Assembly (NCBI GenBank): GCA_002633005.1
Contig: NMRA01000144.1
Coordinates: 546,248-610,247 of the forward strand
Length of the DNA stretch: 64,000 nt
Source of the DNA: Phoronis australis
Lineage: Eukaryota; Phoronida; Phoronidae
Reading direction: 5' to 3'
Of the stretch, positions 40,769 to 50,776 are shown in pieces. A program made the translations under genes and the position numbers. The stretch's first letter is position 1; each line of letters begins with the position of its first letter. The notes under the pieces were generated by a model. That model did no database searches. It saw only the letters and a list, made by a program, of their open reading frames with translations, and was not told where the DNA came from.

Positions 40769-40963
40769 TTATATGGTCTGGCCTTTCAGAACAGACGTAG
40801 TGTACTTGTCAACGGGATTGTATTGTAGATATTTCCCGCCCTCAACAGGAATTTCTTTGTACACGTGAAAGCCGCGAATCGTTCGGAGACTAATCACCCC
40901 GGCCAACTCGCGATCGAGAACGCCCGGAAGGCGATCGAGTACGAAATTTGGCGCGAGAAGCAA
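40769..40963 (-). pseudogene. HIRAN-like domain remnant, N-terminal half
   Basis: Minus-strand frame of 64 codons with RGFHVYKEIPVEGGKYLQYN at residues 30-49, then PVDKYTTSVLKGQTI before the stop. R-G-x-H-V-Y-K ... G ... L ... N-P-x-D-x-Y is the start of the HIRAN-type domain, whose second half (VGHVP...) appears at 15.1 kb. A frameshift or deletion removed the rest here. The segment also contains a 51-bp stretch repeated inversely at 45442-45492. Confidence 0.4.
40897..40945. repeat. CGATCGAGAACGC short repeat (inverse at 45442-45492)
   Basis: caccccggccaactcgcgat followed by cgagaacgcccggaaggcga matches the reverse complement of 45442-45492 with about three differences. Looser CGATCG-rich relatives lie at 41320 and 43370-43430. 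Confidence 0.6.
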
Positions 40964-42715
40964 AGCCCAAGCAAGGTGAGTAAATTTGAAGAATTTTCAT
41001 AGTTTTTACTTCCAATGTGAAAACAGAGACATGAGTTCAAGGCGTAACACATTGAGGAAGGGCAGGTAGAGGTTTAGACTTAGTGTCTCTTCCAGTAATT
41101 GCAGAAAAGTTAGGTTAACCGAGGCATCGCATGAGCCGAAGGTGAGTATGTCATTTTGGTAAATTGCGGTTATTTTTGGCACTAAATCAATAATTTGACC
41201 ATGAAGAAATGACGTGAGAAAATATAACACAACGCTAGGTTTTTGTAGTTTTGTAAGGAGCTCTGAATTTTCGACACTTTTCTGTTGAAAGATGCGGTTG
41301 AGAACGCAAAGATAAGCGATCGGGAACGCGAATTTGTGTTTGTTTATGGGATCGGAAACGCATCGTGGTGTGTCGAACAATAATGAGCTATTCACTTATA
41401 AAACGTGTTAAAGGTTACAAAATAAGTGTGGTGCAATGAATTAATCACATTTTGCGTTATTACTGGTTTACTTTCGTATCAAAACTAAACAATAGCATGC
41501 GTATTACCAATAAATCGCCATGAGCACTACATGTACGTCAAGCGCACTATTTTAGTTCTAGATATTTTCACAAATGATTTTATTTTCATTTCAGGAAACA
41601 AGTTCACTGTTATTGTTAGGCGAGCTTCAACGAGCATGTTACCCACGACGTGAAGGTACACCCTACCAGGGTTTTGAAATACAGACATCTACTTTAAGAC
41701 GAAACCACTGGGAACAAGGTGTTGTAAACTGAAGACTCGCCCAGGAGTTGTTCCATGTGGCGTGCCAGTCAGGGGCAAACAAATTGTTGCATCAGATAAA
41801 AGCCAGTGTCGAATCTTCTTGCAAAATTGTGACAGCAAAAGAAGTTGTGTAAACTGATGTGCTGATAAAACGGGTGGGTTTTACTTGATGTTTTACTAAT
41901 AACATCGATACAGAGATGAACAGATTGACTTGTGGCATCCCTGTGGCTTGAATGTAAGTTGTGTTTGACTCTTCTGTTTTGAAGTGTTGGTCCTAAGCTC
42001 ACGATCTTCAGCTCATGATCTCCAGCTAATGTGACTTGAAAAAGATTGAGACAGTTATAATACACGTACTATATTGTGATTTTCTCAAAACGTAGTCAAC
42101 ATGTTGTCTTTAACGTCACTTCAACTACACAACACTGTAGTGACTTACACAGGAAATCAACAACAATAGTATAGCATTTCTATTATTATTTTAATCTTTT
42201 ATCACACATAACTCAAAATTGGTCATACAAAAATATATAAAATATTGCTTTAGGGAAGTCAACATTACAAATCCATTGAACATTTCATACGAATTACTTT
42301 TGGAATGTATTAGACTAAATCATCACTGACAGTGTATTTCAGACTGATTGATAGTATAATAGTCTCTAGCAGGAAATAACTATATGAAAGCAATTTCTAC
42401 AATAATCATAGACATACATTTTCTTTTAAAATACTAATTGGTCAAAACAATTTTATGTAAGTATTGCCCAATGACACTTAATATGACCATTGAAATCTAC
42501 CTAAACACTATAAAAATGCACTGGTTCTGTTAAAGGTCCTGTTGAAATAACACAAATATAGAAAGAAACTTGAGGAAAAAAGGTTTGAAACAAAACGTCA
42601 AAATACTATCACATCAGACAACTACCAACCATAAACTGTAAATCTGAATAAACTATAGAGACTTAACAACCTTCCCCACTGGACTTAATAATTTCGTTCA
42701 TGAGGTTTCTGCTTC
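40964..42715. other. Gene-free stretch
   Basis: The 129-codon minus frame at 41006-41395 has no recognisable domain. The 42180-42660 part is AT-rich and could be 3' UTR of a minus-strand gene carrying the zinc finger just to its right. Confidence 0.3.
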
Positions 42716-42883
42716 TTAGGCCTGTAGAAGGAGGCATACTGCATTGCATGACATGCCACATTCACCACAAAAAGAAGTGTCCTCGTGCTGTGACGCAATG
42801 TGTTGCGTCAGGCTCACTCTTTCCGCGAAATATTGGGCACAGATAGGACACTGAATCGACTTGGTTCCTGAGCACGCGACGCA
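42716..42883 (-). CDS. C2H2 zinc-finger exon or fragment
   Basis: Minus-strand frame: CPICAQYFAERVSLTQHIAS followed by QH gives C-x2-C-x12-H-x4-H, a complete C2H2 finger with the usual F and L core residues. Then CGECGMSCNA starts a second, incomplete finger before TAA (42718-42716). The frame opens just after a TGA, with weak acceptor candidates (gtgctcag, gattcag) before the finger. AT-rich DNA beyond the stop looks like 3' UTR. It may be the last exon of a zinc-finger gene whose other exons I cannot place, or a remnant. Confidence 0.45.
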   Translation of the reverse strand, partial: CVACSGTKSIQCPICAQYFAERVSLTQHIASQHEDTSFCGECGMSCNAVCLLLQA

Positions 42884-43035
42884 TCATGTTGTGTTTTCCT
42901 CTATCGGTAAAAAAAACTTGACGCATGCAACGCGTCAATCACAGGGCTGGTAAAGGTCTTGATTGCTGTAGTGTCATTGTGTTTTATTGACATGTGGTCA
43001 TACTAAGTCGATTTCTTAGTTCCTGAACGAAGCTC

Positions 43036-43085
<50 letters not shown>
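43036..43085. repeat. (AC)n microsatellite
   Basis: About 25 uninterrupted AC units. Confidence 0.97.
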
Positions 43086-43088
<3 letters not shown>

Positions 43089-43745
43089 CTTTGTGACATG
43101 CAGCAGTTGTACTACTCTTTTTTGAAGGGGTGGACTTTAACACCCTGAAGGACTCGTCTTGTAGCTACAGTTCAACTGAAAAAAATTAAACGCATTCAGT
43201 TATGTTTGTGAGGCTAAATCTCACGACAAAGAAATCGTGAAGAAAACGACTAAATATAATTAATAATCAACCCATCAACTAATTCAGGGTCCGTATTATT
43301 CTAAAATTATTGACATAATACCGTAACTTAACAACTATTCAGGCCAATACAGTGAAAAAATGTGCGTTCACGATCGCTTTTTTTTGCGTTCGCGATCGCC
43401 ATAGAGAACTAATGACTTCGTTCCCGATCGCCGTCTCACACAAGGACCTGCTTGTATTGGTAAATATCTCAAATTGTTTCACAAATCATAACTAACAAAG
43501 GTGTCACCAGGGACGATTAAACTATAAACGTCCAACTCTGGAATTAAGCTAACACTTAAGTAGAAATTATTGACTTTAAAGGAGAATGCCACCCGATTTA
43601 ATTAGTCTTTTTTGCCGTCTTAATCGGTCTATATCCTCGCATACGGTCGACCTTACCTTGCCGAGAGGTGTCGCGTTAACCTGTGAGGAAGGTGAGAAAC
43701 GACGCTAGCGACGTCAGTGGTTCATATGCAGAGTGAATGCCGCTA

Positions 43746-43990
43746 TGTTGCGGTGCATCGTTCCCGCTTGTCCGAACTAAGCAGCTGCGAGAGTCCGAAA
43801 TGCTTAGGAAGTGGCTCATGGTAGTGAAGAATGACATGCACGTTGTAAATAGCAAGTATGAGATCGTGAAACATCTCCGTGTCTGTGGCCTGCAGACGTC
43901 GACAGTGCCTGGGCGAATGCCGGCTTACCAAATAACTCTATACGTTCCGTTGTCTGAGCTTGTTCACGGCGCCTCTCTAGTATTTCTTCA
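43746..43990 (+). pseudogene. THAP zinc-finger remnant, copy 2
   Basis: LRCIVPACPN at 43755 onward, then a stop, then in another frame EMLRKWLMVVKNDMHVVNSK and YEIVKHLRVCGLQ. C-x4-C ... R-K-W-L ... V-C is the THAP ligand order, with the final His replaced by Gln. Frameshifts and stops make it inactive. Confidence 0.6.
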
Positions 43991-44090
43991 TCACTGTATT
44001 CCTGTTCGAATGGATAGCCTGTAAAACTTAACGATCTACCAGCGAAGTCGGGACTGATGAGCTCTAGCTCGTCCTATGTCGGCATTGCGA
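43890..44090 (-). pseudogene. P2RX7 C-terminal-like remnant, copy 2
   Basis: Minus strand: SPDFAGRSLSFTGYPFEQEY followed by SDEEILERRREQAQTTERIE. Clearly the counterpart of 5081-5250 in copy 1 (YQFEPEYSDQEILERR). The upstream start region is out of frame and the Cys-rich core is deleted. Confidence 0.6.
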
Positions 44091-45228
44091 GTTGCCTTAT
44101 GTTGGCGCTTATTGTACTGAGCGTTCTGTTTCAAAATGAATTATTCTCTACCTAACCAATACTTATATAAAACTGAAACAAAGTCTGTCTCATTAGATGC
44201 AATTTGTAATGCCTTTGGAGTGTTCGTGAGTGCAAATGATTTGAGAAGCCAGCAATGAATAAATCTTTGCGTTACCGGCTTTAGGTGCAATTGACGGGAC
44301 ACCGAGGCCGTGTGAGCTCATGCTAATTTAGTGTTTGCTGGCAGAAACCGTTGTGAAACAACTCGATTTCCATCCCACGGCCAGGTGTTAGGGGAATCTT
44401 TATTTACATTTACATTTACATTACTCAAATAATGATTGTCAATGTACAACTTCTGCCCTGATGGTGCTGTGGACAAAGCGGAACCTGAATTCGCGGCCCT
44501 CGACGAGTAAGTAGATTTGCAGTTTCGTCGTGGCTATTTCACCAACATAATCAGGTGCACATTACTTTGGCTCACTATTATAGTATTTTCTTGACTGGAA
44601 GTTTAGTTTTCACTGAACTTTGGCTGATTTATGTTCGTGTGATCAGTTTCCGAGCCACTGGCTGGGATAACGACTCGGCCCAGTCAATCAGTCCGGCCGC
44701 GACGGGCCTGATCGGGCTCCGAGCCACTGGCCAGGATAACAAGCGTTTTGTTTTTTAGAACTCAAAAAATCTCAAGTCTAAACAACACAGATCTAGGTTC
44801 TCCTGTCTGTATCTCACGGAAAATACTTCGAAATTATCTCCAAACAGACCCCAAACTCCTGCTACGGACCTTATTGGCCTGCCGAACTTTGTCGGCTACG
44901 GTGTGTCCAAATACCAATAAATCCGTAAGAGCGAAATAAAACAACACGTTTTTATAAGAACTCGGTGTATTTTTAAGGGTTTTACATCGAAGTTTGATGA
45001 TGTATTGGTGTTAAACGATGACTTCAAGCGATAAGCTGACACCAGTAATCCGTGTTGTGAACTGTTGAACAGACAGCGTGTGAAACCGATGACGTCATTG
45101 GATAATTTCACCACCTCCGTCTGCCGTCAGGTGTCAGGTAACGCAACCGTACGTGTCCTTATGGAGTAGAACTACTCGATCTAAATTGATACAAATTAGG
45201 TTGTTTTTTGGGTGGCATGCTCCTTTAA

Positions 45229-46587
45229 GAGGCACAAGGCATTTTACCGAAAGCCATTGCTTTCTGAGCTCTTTATTTTGAAAAATAAGCAAAAGCCAAG
45301 TATTATTTCAGATCCACAACAAAGGCTACACTCTGACGCTTTTCTGTGTGTTGCATTCGTACCAAAGTGCCCTCTAAGCAGAAAATGGCACTTAAACTCA
45401 ACGGGTACGTCACTGTCGTATGCCTTTTTTGGTGCAAGGTCTCGTTCTCGATCGCCTTCCGGGCGTTCTCGATCGCGGGTTGGCCGGGGTGTTTTAGTAA
45501 CCTGGTTCCCTGGCCTCACAAGCTGACGTCACGGATGGCTTGTGAAGGCCCAGGTACAGGGCACTAGAACGATGGTTTTTATTGGCTGTTAGTTGGCAAT
45601 TTTTATCCAGGAAGTTGACGTGCGCATGCGTATATCCGGTAATAAGTTATGAGGTCGCTAGGTGTCGCGAGTGTAAAAGTTATTTTTGGGTTGCGTTTGC
45701 GGTCAAAGTCTCTGGTGAAGTAGCTGTTTATATTGTTGTATTATCAACAAACTGAGATGAAATTCATGTAATTATCGATTCCTTATTATGTAAATAAACC
45801 TGAATTGACAATGGCTTCACCCTTTCCACTTGGAATTTTTCAGTTTCATAATTTGAAAGCTTTTCATGAATTGTTTAGGTCTCTTGCAGCAGGGGCGGAT
45901 CCAGGATTTTGAGTTGGGGGAGGGGGCAGGAGCAGAGTATTTTGCTCGTCAGACATTCGCACCCCCCAAACTTCCAAATGGAATCTGGGAATCTGGGAGA
46001 ACTTTAGGCTGAGCCATGGCCCCCTCCCCCCCCAAATCTGTCACTGTACAGTGTTACAGTAGACACAGCTTCGTGTAATCGTGGCCTACACAGTGTTCAC
46101 TCCCTAGAACACCACATTTTTCGACCCTCCAGGTAGCAACAATTCTCGAACTACACCCCTCCCCTCGTTGTCATAATATTTTCTTTTCATTTCCCTCTTT
46201 GAGGTGGGATCCTGCACAACTTGAGGGTCCTGAGCAATTCAAATCACCTTGGTTAATTTAACGTGCGTTGACTTTCAAACTTATTGGAGAATGATTGGCC
46301 ATGATAATGACCAAAGTTCGAGAATGCACTGAAAACAATTGCTTCCAAGGGCATCCAGAACACCTCCGTTTTCGTAACCTCAAATTTCACCTAATAGGTG
46401 AACGCACTGTGCACGTGTGCAGAGTTCAGTTAGCATATTATTCTCAAGACTGAAAATCACGTGACTTCCCATATTTTGGATAACGTTAATCTCCGAGACA
46501 AATGCACGATCTTTTTATAAGGGTTAATGCTAACAACTGAACTCTTTCGTAGTAATTCTTGAACAGCTGTCTTTTTCACTCATTAAG
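45229..46587. other. Gene-free stretch with element debris
   Basis: Includes the 45442-45492 short repeat and a truncated hAT-like end (CAGGGGCGGATCCAGGATTT at 45890, G/C runs to about 46040). No coding exon recognised; the 45212 and 45244 frames overlap the short repeat. Confidence 0.35.
45890..46045. mobile_element. Truncated hAT-like element (CAGGGGCGGATCCAGG end)
   Basis: Left terminus typical of hAT MITEs followed by G-rich and C-rich runs. No inverted right end found. A different subfamily from the CAKWGGCGGATTTAGG copies. Confidence 0.5.
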
Positions 46588-46657
46588 CTTGAAGAAGTCG
46601 GCTCAGAGATTCATGTTGTCAAAAATGAGTCTGGTGCCCAAAGTTTCAAAAATAAAG
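46588..46657 (+). CDS. Possible coding exon, unassigned
   Basis: Acceptor ctgtctttttcactcattaag, then LEEVGSEIHVVKNESGAQSF-KNK, ending AAAG|gtatcg in phase 1. It could splice to the exon at 47104 in phase (then reading GIGKTKRRKISR). No family recognised. Confidence 0.25.
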
Positions 46658-46732
46658 GTATCGTATTATAACCCTTTCTGCAGTAGGAAAAGGTACCATT
46701 TGCAGTGTTTTTAACTTCCAGAGTGAAACCTG

Positions 46733-46936
46733 TTGTATTCATGGGAAGTTTTCTTTGGTAGCGATTTTTTCAAGCACTATTTTGAAGAGAAATTGTTTGA
46801 AAGAAATCACCCAGCGGAGTGTCATGTCCTGTATAAACCTGTGGGAGTGCCCCCTTGGAATGGTTTAAGGACAGTACCCGAAAATCCCAAGGATGGTGGA
46901 ATGAACCCTGTCCCTATAACTAACAATGTGGGTTGA
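46733..46936 (+). CDS. Possible coding exon, unassigned
   Basis: Composition is protein-like: SWEVFFGSDFFKHYFEEKLF, then ERNHPAECHVLYKPVGVPPW. A ttaacttccag acceptor precedes it by a few bases, but the frame has a TGA close to that acceptor. No family recognised; could be a remnant. Confidence 0.25.
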   Translation: MYSWEVFFGSDFFKHYFEEKLFERNHPAECHVLYKPVGVPPWNGLRTVPENPKDGGMNPVPITNNVG

Positions 46937-47103
46937 ACATCTTGGAAAGTACAAGCACAATTGTTGATTTCAGAATGCGCTTATCAGGTGATGTCTGCTG
47001 GCTTCAATATTTCCTTCGAATTAAACTCCTTTAAAGGTGCCATGAATGCGTTGTATGTGACAAAGAATAAATTTTGATCTGAACAACTGACCACTATATA
47101 CAG

Positions 47104-47160
47104 GAATTGGAAAGACTAAAAGAAGAAAAATTTCCAGATGATCTATCGTTTCACAAATAG
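47104..47160 (+). CDS. Possible terminal exon, unassigned
   Basis: tatatacag then ELERLKEEKFPDDLSFHK and TAG, with taataaaaataaaag at 47202 as a poly(A) signal candidate. A second phase (GIGKTKRRKISR, stop at 47142) fits the exon at 46588 instead, so the frame is unsettled. Confidence 0.25.
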   Translation, partial: ELERLKEEKFPDDLSFHK

Positions 47161-49086
47161 GCTTGTGTGATAAAAATATTTTTCATGTTGTAAAATTTAA
47201 TTAATAAAAATAAAAGTCTTTGCATGAATGAAGTCAAATAATGATAAAAAAGAAGCTTGAAATCAAACAAGAGGAAATAAAAACAAAAAATAGGAAATCC
47301 TTTTAAAAGAGGAAAATTCCAAGCCATGTTTCTATCCCTGTCTCAACTTGTTCCTTGGTGGACTTGGAGGAACTCGAACTTTGTTATTGCTCAAAGCCAT
47401 GGTTATTGCACCAGGTCTTAAGCAATAACAAATTATCAGTTCAACCGAAGTCAATATACTACATGCAATCTCAGTAAGGAACAGTACAAGATCAAGAGTC
47501 TAAATCACGAGCACACACGTGAAGACTGACACCAGACACTAGTATCCAAATCCAGCTGCTGGATATGCCAATCTCTATGCGACCAATTGTGATTAGATTT
47601 TTGGTACTATTTAGGCCAAAAACAACATTGTTGGTAGTGAGACCAATCTTATATTGTTACATGACAATTCTAAAAAAAGGTTGGGATAATAACATCTTAA
47701 AAAATGGTACACTTTGTGGATAATTAACTTAAAATAGGTTCATTTTAGTACAGATGCTTTCTTATTCTCCACATTGTATTTTAATGCTTTTTGGGCTAAA
47801 CAGGTTCTAGCCCAGTCTTGATGGATTGATTTAAAACCCTGAAAAGGGATTATAAGATCATGTTTTGGGAATACACCTCTAGAGTGATGCTTTCAATCCA
47901 AATTGAACTCGAAATTGTTTTTGTCACTTCCAGTCCACTTCCTTGCAAGTTCAAGATAGTACTTAAGGACCACTAGATTCGAGCTAAAATTTGAGTAAAA
48001 ACTCAAGATTTCTAGCAAAGCCTCGAGCTCAGACTCAACCTCTTAGCTCCAATGCTGGGATCATTAATTGTCATAAATAATAAAAATAATCTCTAGTAAA
48101 AAGTTGAAATCCAGGGCCCAGGTGTTACTTTCATAATGGTCTATGCTTTCACAAGGCAGTGAATGTGCAACTTGAATGGTAGTCGGGTCTTTAATAACCT
48201 ATTTCCCCAGCACCATTGGTGTAGTCAGAATTATTCAACAGAAATTGTTGGCGACCAGTGATTGTGATGAGAGGCAACCTGGAGGCACTGCATGAACAGG
48301 GGACATGGACAGGGGAGCTAGGCAAGCACAAAACCGGAATGAGTTTCTATCAGGGGAAGGGTCTGCAATGAAGATGGGGTAGCCCTGTTGTGCGCCCCAC
48401 CACTGTAGTGCCCAGACTTAGTACTTCAGTCTATCCCTAAACTAAACCATATTTCTGATCAATACATCAGCAAAATAAAGTTCCTAATTGTTAGACAAAT
48501 TTCATGATATGTTGTGTGATTTGTAGCCTATGAGTGTAATGTTTCTAGGAACACATTAAAGACATCACGGTTTTTAATTTTGAGTCAACGTGAGGGTGTT
48601 TGCCAGTGCAAATGTTCTGAAGCAATTCACACTGCCCAACTCTTGCCACGAGGAGGTCCCCTCAATAAGAGTCAAATTTGTAATTTTGAAAAACTGTTCG
48701 AAAAGACCGAAATGTTGACTAAAATCACTGCTCTATTATGTAGATCCTAACTACAAGAATGACACACTAGCATGTTGTTCAAAACACTGAGCAAACATAT
48801 GGTAATAGTCGCATACAGGGGACCCCCACTTTGAGAAACAGTATTTTCAACTGCATAACAGAAACCTGTTTTTCACTGAATAGTAGACATTAAAACTTGT
48901 TCTCAAAATGCGGATTGCCAGTGAGTGACTATTGCCTGAATAGCAATCCAACCATCTAACGCGCAAGAAACCGTCAATTTGGGTTAAGTGACCCAACTCA
49001 AAATCTTTGAAGTACCCTGAGCTCCCAATCTTTAAATGTGAGATGTTTTTGCAACTAGTCATTTCATGAACGAACCAGGTTTTTAA
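47161..49086. other. Gene-free stretch
   Basis: AT-rich, no domain, no splice-supported frame and no repeat boundary recognised up to the TTAA of the next element. Confidence 0.35.
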
Positions 49087-49420
49087 AGGCGAAGGCAACC
49101 TTTTTCCATGTCATTTTGAGCTAAAATAAGGTTGGTTGGTTATCCTAGACATATTTTTCACTTAATTACAGCTTTTCGTAAATTTATTAATTACTCGTCC
49201 GCTATTCCGGAAGTGACGTTTTAGGAGGCAAGCGTTTCCCGCCACTTGGTTTTGCATTGAGTTTACTGTGCGAATCTGTTCTATTGTACTTCTGTTTTGT
49301 GCTATTTTTCACCAATTGTCGCCACCACTTTCCATCGGCGAGTATTCTGCGGCAAGATAGGTTAGTAGAGAACTCAACTACGTTGCATTTAGGGATTGTT
49401 TAGTGTCTTGTAAGCTGAAA

Positions 49421-49810
49421 ATGGCTGGATTCGGTGACCCGTATCACAGTGACAGAAGTGTGAGTGACGGAGACCTTGTTCACAGCAGTGGTGACGAGGA
49501 ATTTTTCACGGACATTCAGTGGGTGGGTACATGTTTGAGCCCGAGTATAACGAGGCAGAGTACGCACAGGCATAGGCAGCTGTTGAGAGAAACGAGGCGG
49601 CTACTGAGGACAGACGTGGTGACACATCTTGGTGCAAATGCACTGTGTGCGTTGTTATGCCTACCTCAATGGAATGCTTGTGCTGTTCAGAGTTCGACGA
49701 GGCCAAGCCACTACTGGACATGGTTAAGTGGACCTCCGGCATACCACGGACAGAGGAACAACTGTCCCACTTGCCAGAGTGTCCCGCGACACACTCCCAC
49801 TGGATGGTGA
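49421..49810 (+). pseudogene. P2RX7 C-terminal-like protein, frameshifted (Kolobok-like copy 3)
   Basis: ATG at 49421 gives MAGFGDPYHSDRSVSDGDLV and an acidic stretch to FFTDIQ. After a tgggtggg insertion/duplication near 49519 the frame shifts and reads YMFEPEYNEAEYAQA, a TAG, then AAVERNEAATEDRRGDTSWC followed by KCTVCVVMPTSMECLCCSEF. The W-C-x-C-x2-C-x3-MPT-x-x-EC-x-CC pattern is the zinc-binding start of the P2RX7 C-terminal ballast-type domain. It ends shortly after, where antisense transposase sequence begins. No P2X channel region is present. Confidence 0.7.
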
Positions 49811-50511
49811 CCTGAGCACCCAAACTGCTTACATCGTGTCGTGTGACTCCCTCGCCACACACCTGGCACCTTCTAAATAGCTCCAACACTTTAGACAAGT
49901 CCACAATAAACTTATCAAAGTTTGGCTCACCGATCTGTTCACTGGACGACGAACTGTCCTCTTCACTGGGTGTCGAACTGGGCCTGTAATCACTCCCACT
50001 ACTCAATATCGCTGCAGGGCTGCTTAGAGGCTCTGGGCTGGAGAAAACAGCACAGGGCGAATCACTACTGGTTCCAGGAATTGCACGCTCTGGGGTACGT
50101 TCGGAGGCACGGGTGACAGTAGATGAAGTGCCTCCACTGGCTCCAGTCACTGTACTGGCCACAGCTCGCGAGGCTTCTCGCTTCAAAAACGCACTTCTCG
50201 GGGGTGGCGACGGGGCACTGCCGGGAATCAACACAGACGGAATGGCATCCTTCTTCAGGCGTTGTTTCGCAGGGACCTTCATCAGTTCAGCGTACAAATC
50301 CCTTTCGTAATCGGACGGCAGAAAGTGCTTGCCACACACGGTAATTCTCCCCTGCTTTGTACGTTGCGTGGACGGGTAACGCTGCGTTCTTCACACGAAC
50401 GAGCCAAGTACGGCGAAGTGTGTCTTCCATGGGAAAGCGATGCAAAGGTAATCCAAAAGCGCGCGTGAGCCGATAATTAGTACATCCCGGTACGCAGCAA
50501 CAGTGTGGCAT
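49506..50511 (-). pseudogene. THAP-domain Kolobok-type transposase N-terminus, frameshifted and truncated
   Basis: MPHCCCVPGCTN (C-x4-C), LHRFPMEDTLRRTWLVRV, then a one-base frame change near 50350 to VCGKHFLPSDYERDLYAE: together a THAP zinc finger with C2CH ligands. KKDAIPSVLIP follows (THAP end motif), then a Ser/Pro/Thr-rich linker. Next come NFDKFIVDLSKVLELFRRCQ, VCGEGV and VTIQWECVAGHSGKWDS, a CxxC/CxxGH zinc-binding block I associate with THAP-type Kolobok transposases. Coding sense ends near 49740, and the rest of the open frame is antisense to the P2RX7-like gene. The DDE catalytic region is missing. Confidence 0.7.
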
Positions 50512-50776
50512 GTTGACTGACTAGTAAATGAAAGCAAACGACGACGGAACTCAACACAACCGAGGTAGAACAATGACTGACTCGGCAGCTCTCACAGTCA
50601 GACTATATTAAAACAAATTGGCGTGAAATGCTTGCCTCCTAAAACGTCACTTCCGGAATGGCGGACGAGTAATTAATAAAATTACGAAAAGCTATAATTA
50701 AGTGAAAAATATGTCTAGGATAACCAAACAACCTTATTTTAGCTCAAAATGACATGGAAGAAGGTTGCCTTCGCCT

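Larger units (their letters stand above)
43580..45224. mobile_element. Kolobok-like non-autonomous DNA transposon, copy 2
   Basis: Ends AGGAGAATGCCACCC and GGGTGGCATGCTCCT, flanked on both sides by TTAA (43576-43579, 45225-45228). TTAA duplication plus AGG...CCT termini is the signature of the Kolobok/T2-MITE group; piggyBac also uses TTAA but has different ends. 1645 bp. Inside: a THAP remnant (+) just after the left end and a P2RX7-like remnant (-) facing it. The remainder is non-coding with an unexplained aatctttatttacatttaca stretch. Too short to encode its own transposase. Confidence 0.8.
49087..50776. mobile_element. Kolobok-like non-autonomous DNA transposon, copy 3 (best preserved)
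   Basis: Terminal inverted repeats of about 160 bp (49087-49245 and 50617-50776), only a handful of differences, starting AGGCGAAGGCAACCTT. TTAA lies on both sides (49083-49086, 50777-50780). 1690 bp. Contains a P2RX7-like reading frame entering from the left end (+) and a THAP/transposase N-terminal frame entering from the right end (-), overlapping tail to tail. High arm identity points to fairly recent mobility, supplied in trans. The catalytic part of the transposase is absent. Confidence 0.85.

Noticed and set aside
41006-41395. 129-codon minus open frame
   Set aside because: Leu/Phe-rich frame with no domain, and CGATCG-rich repeats run into it.
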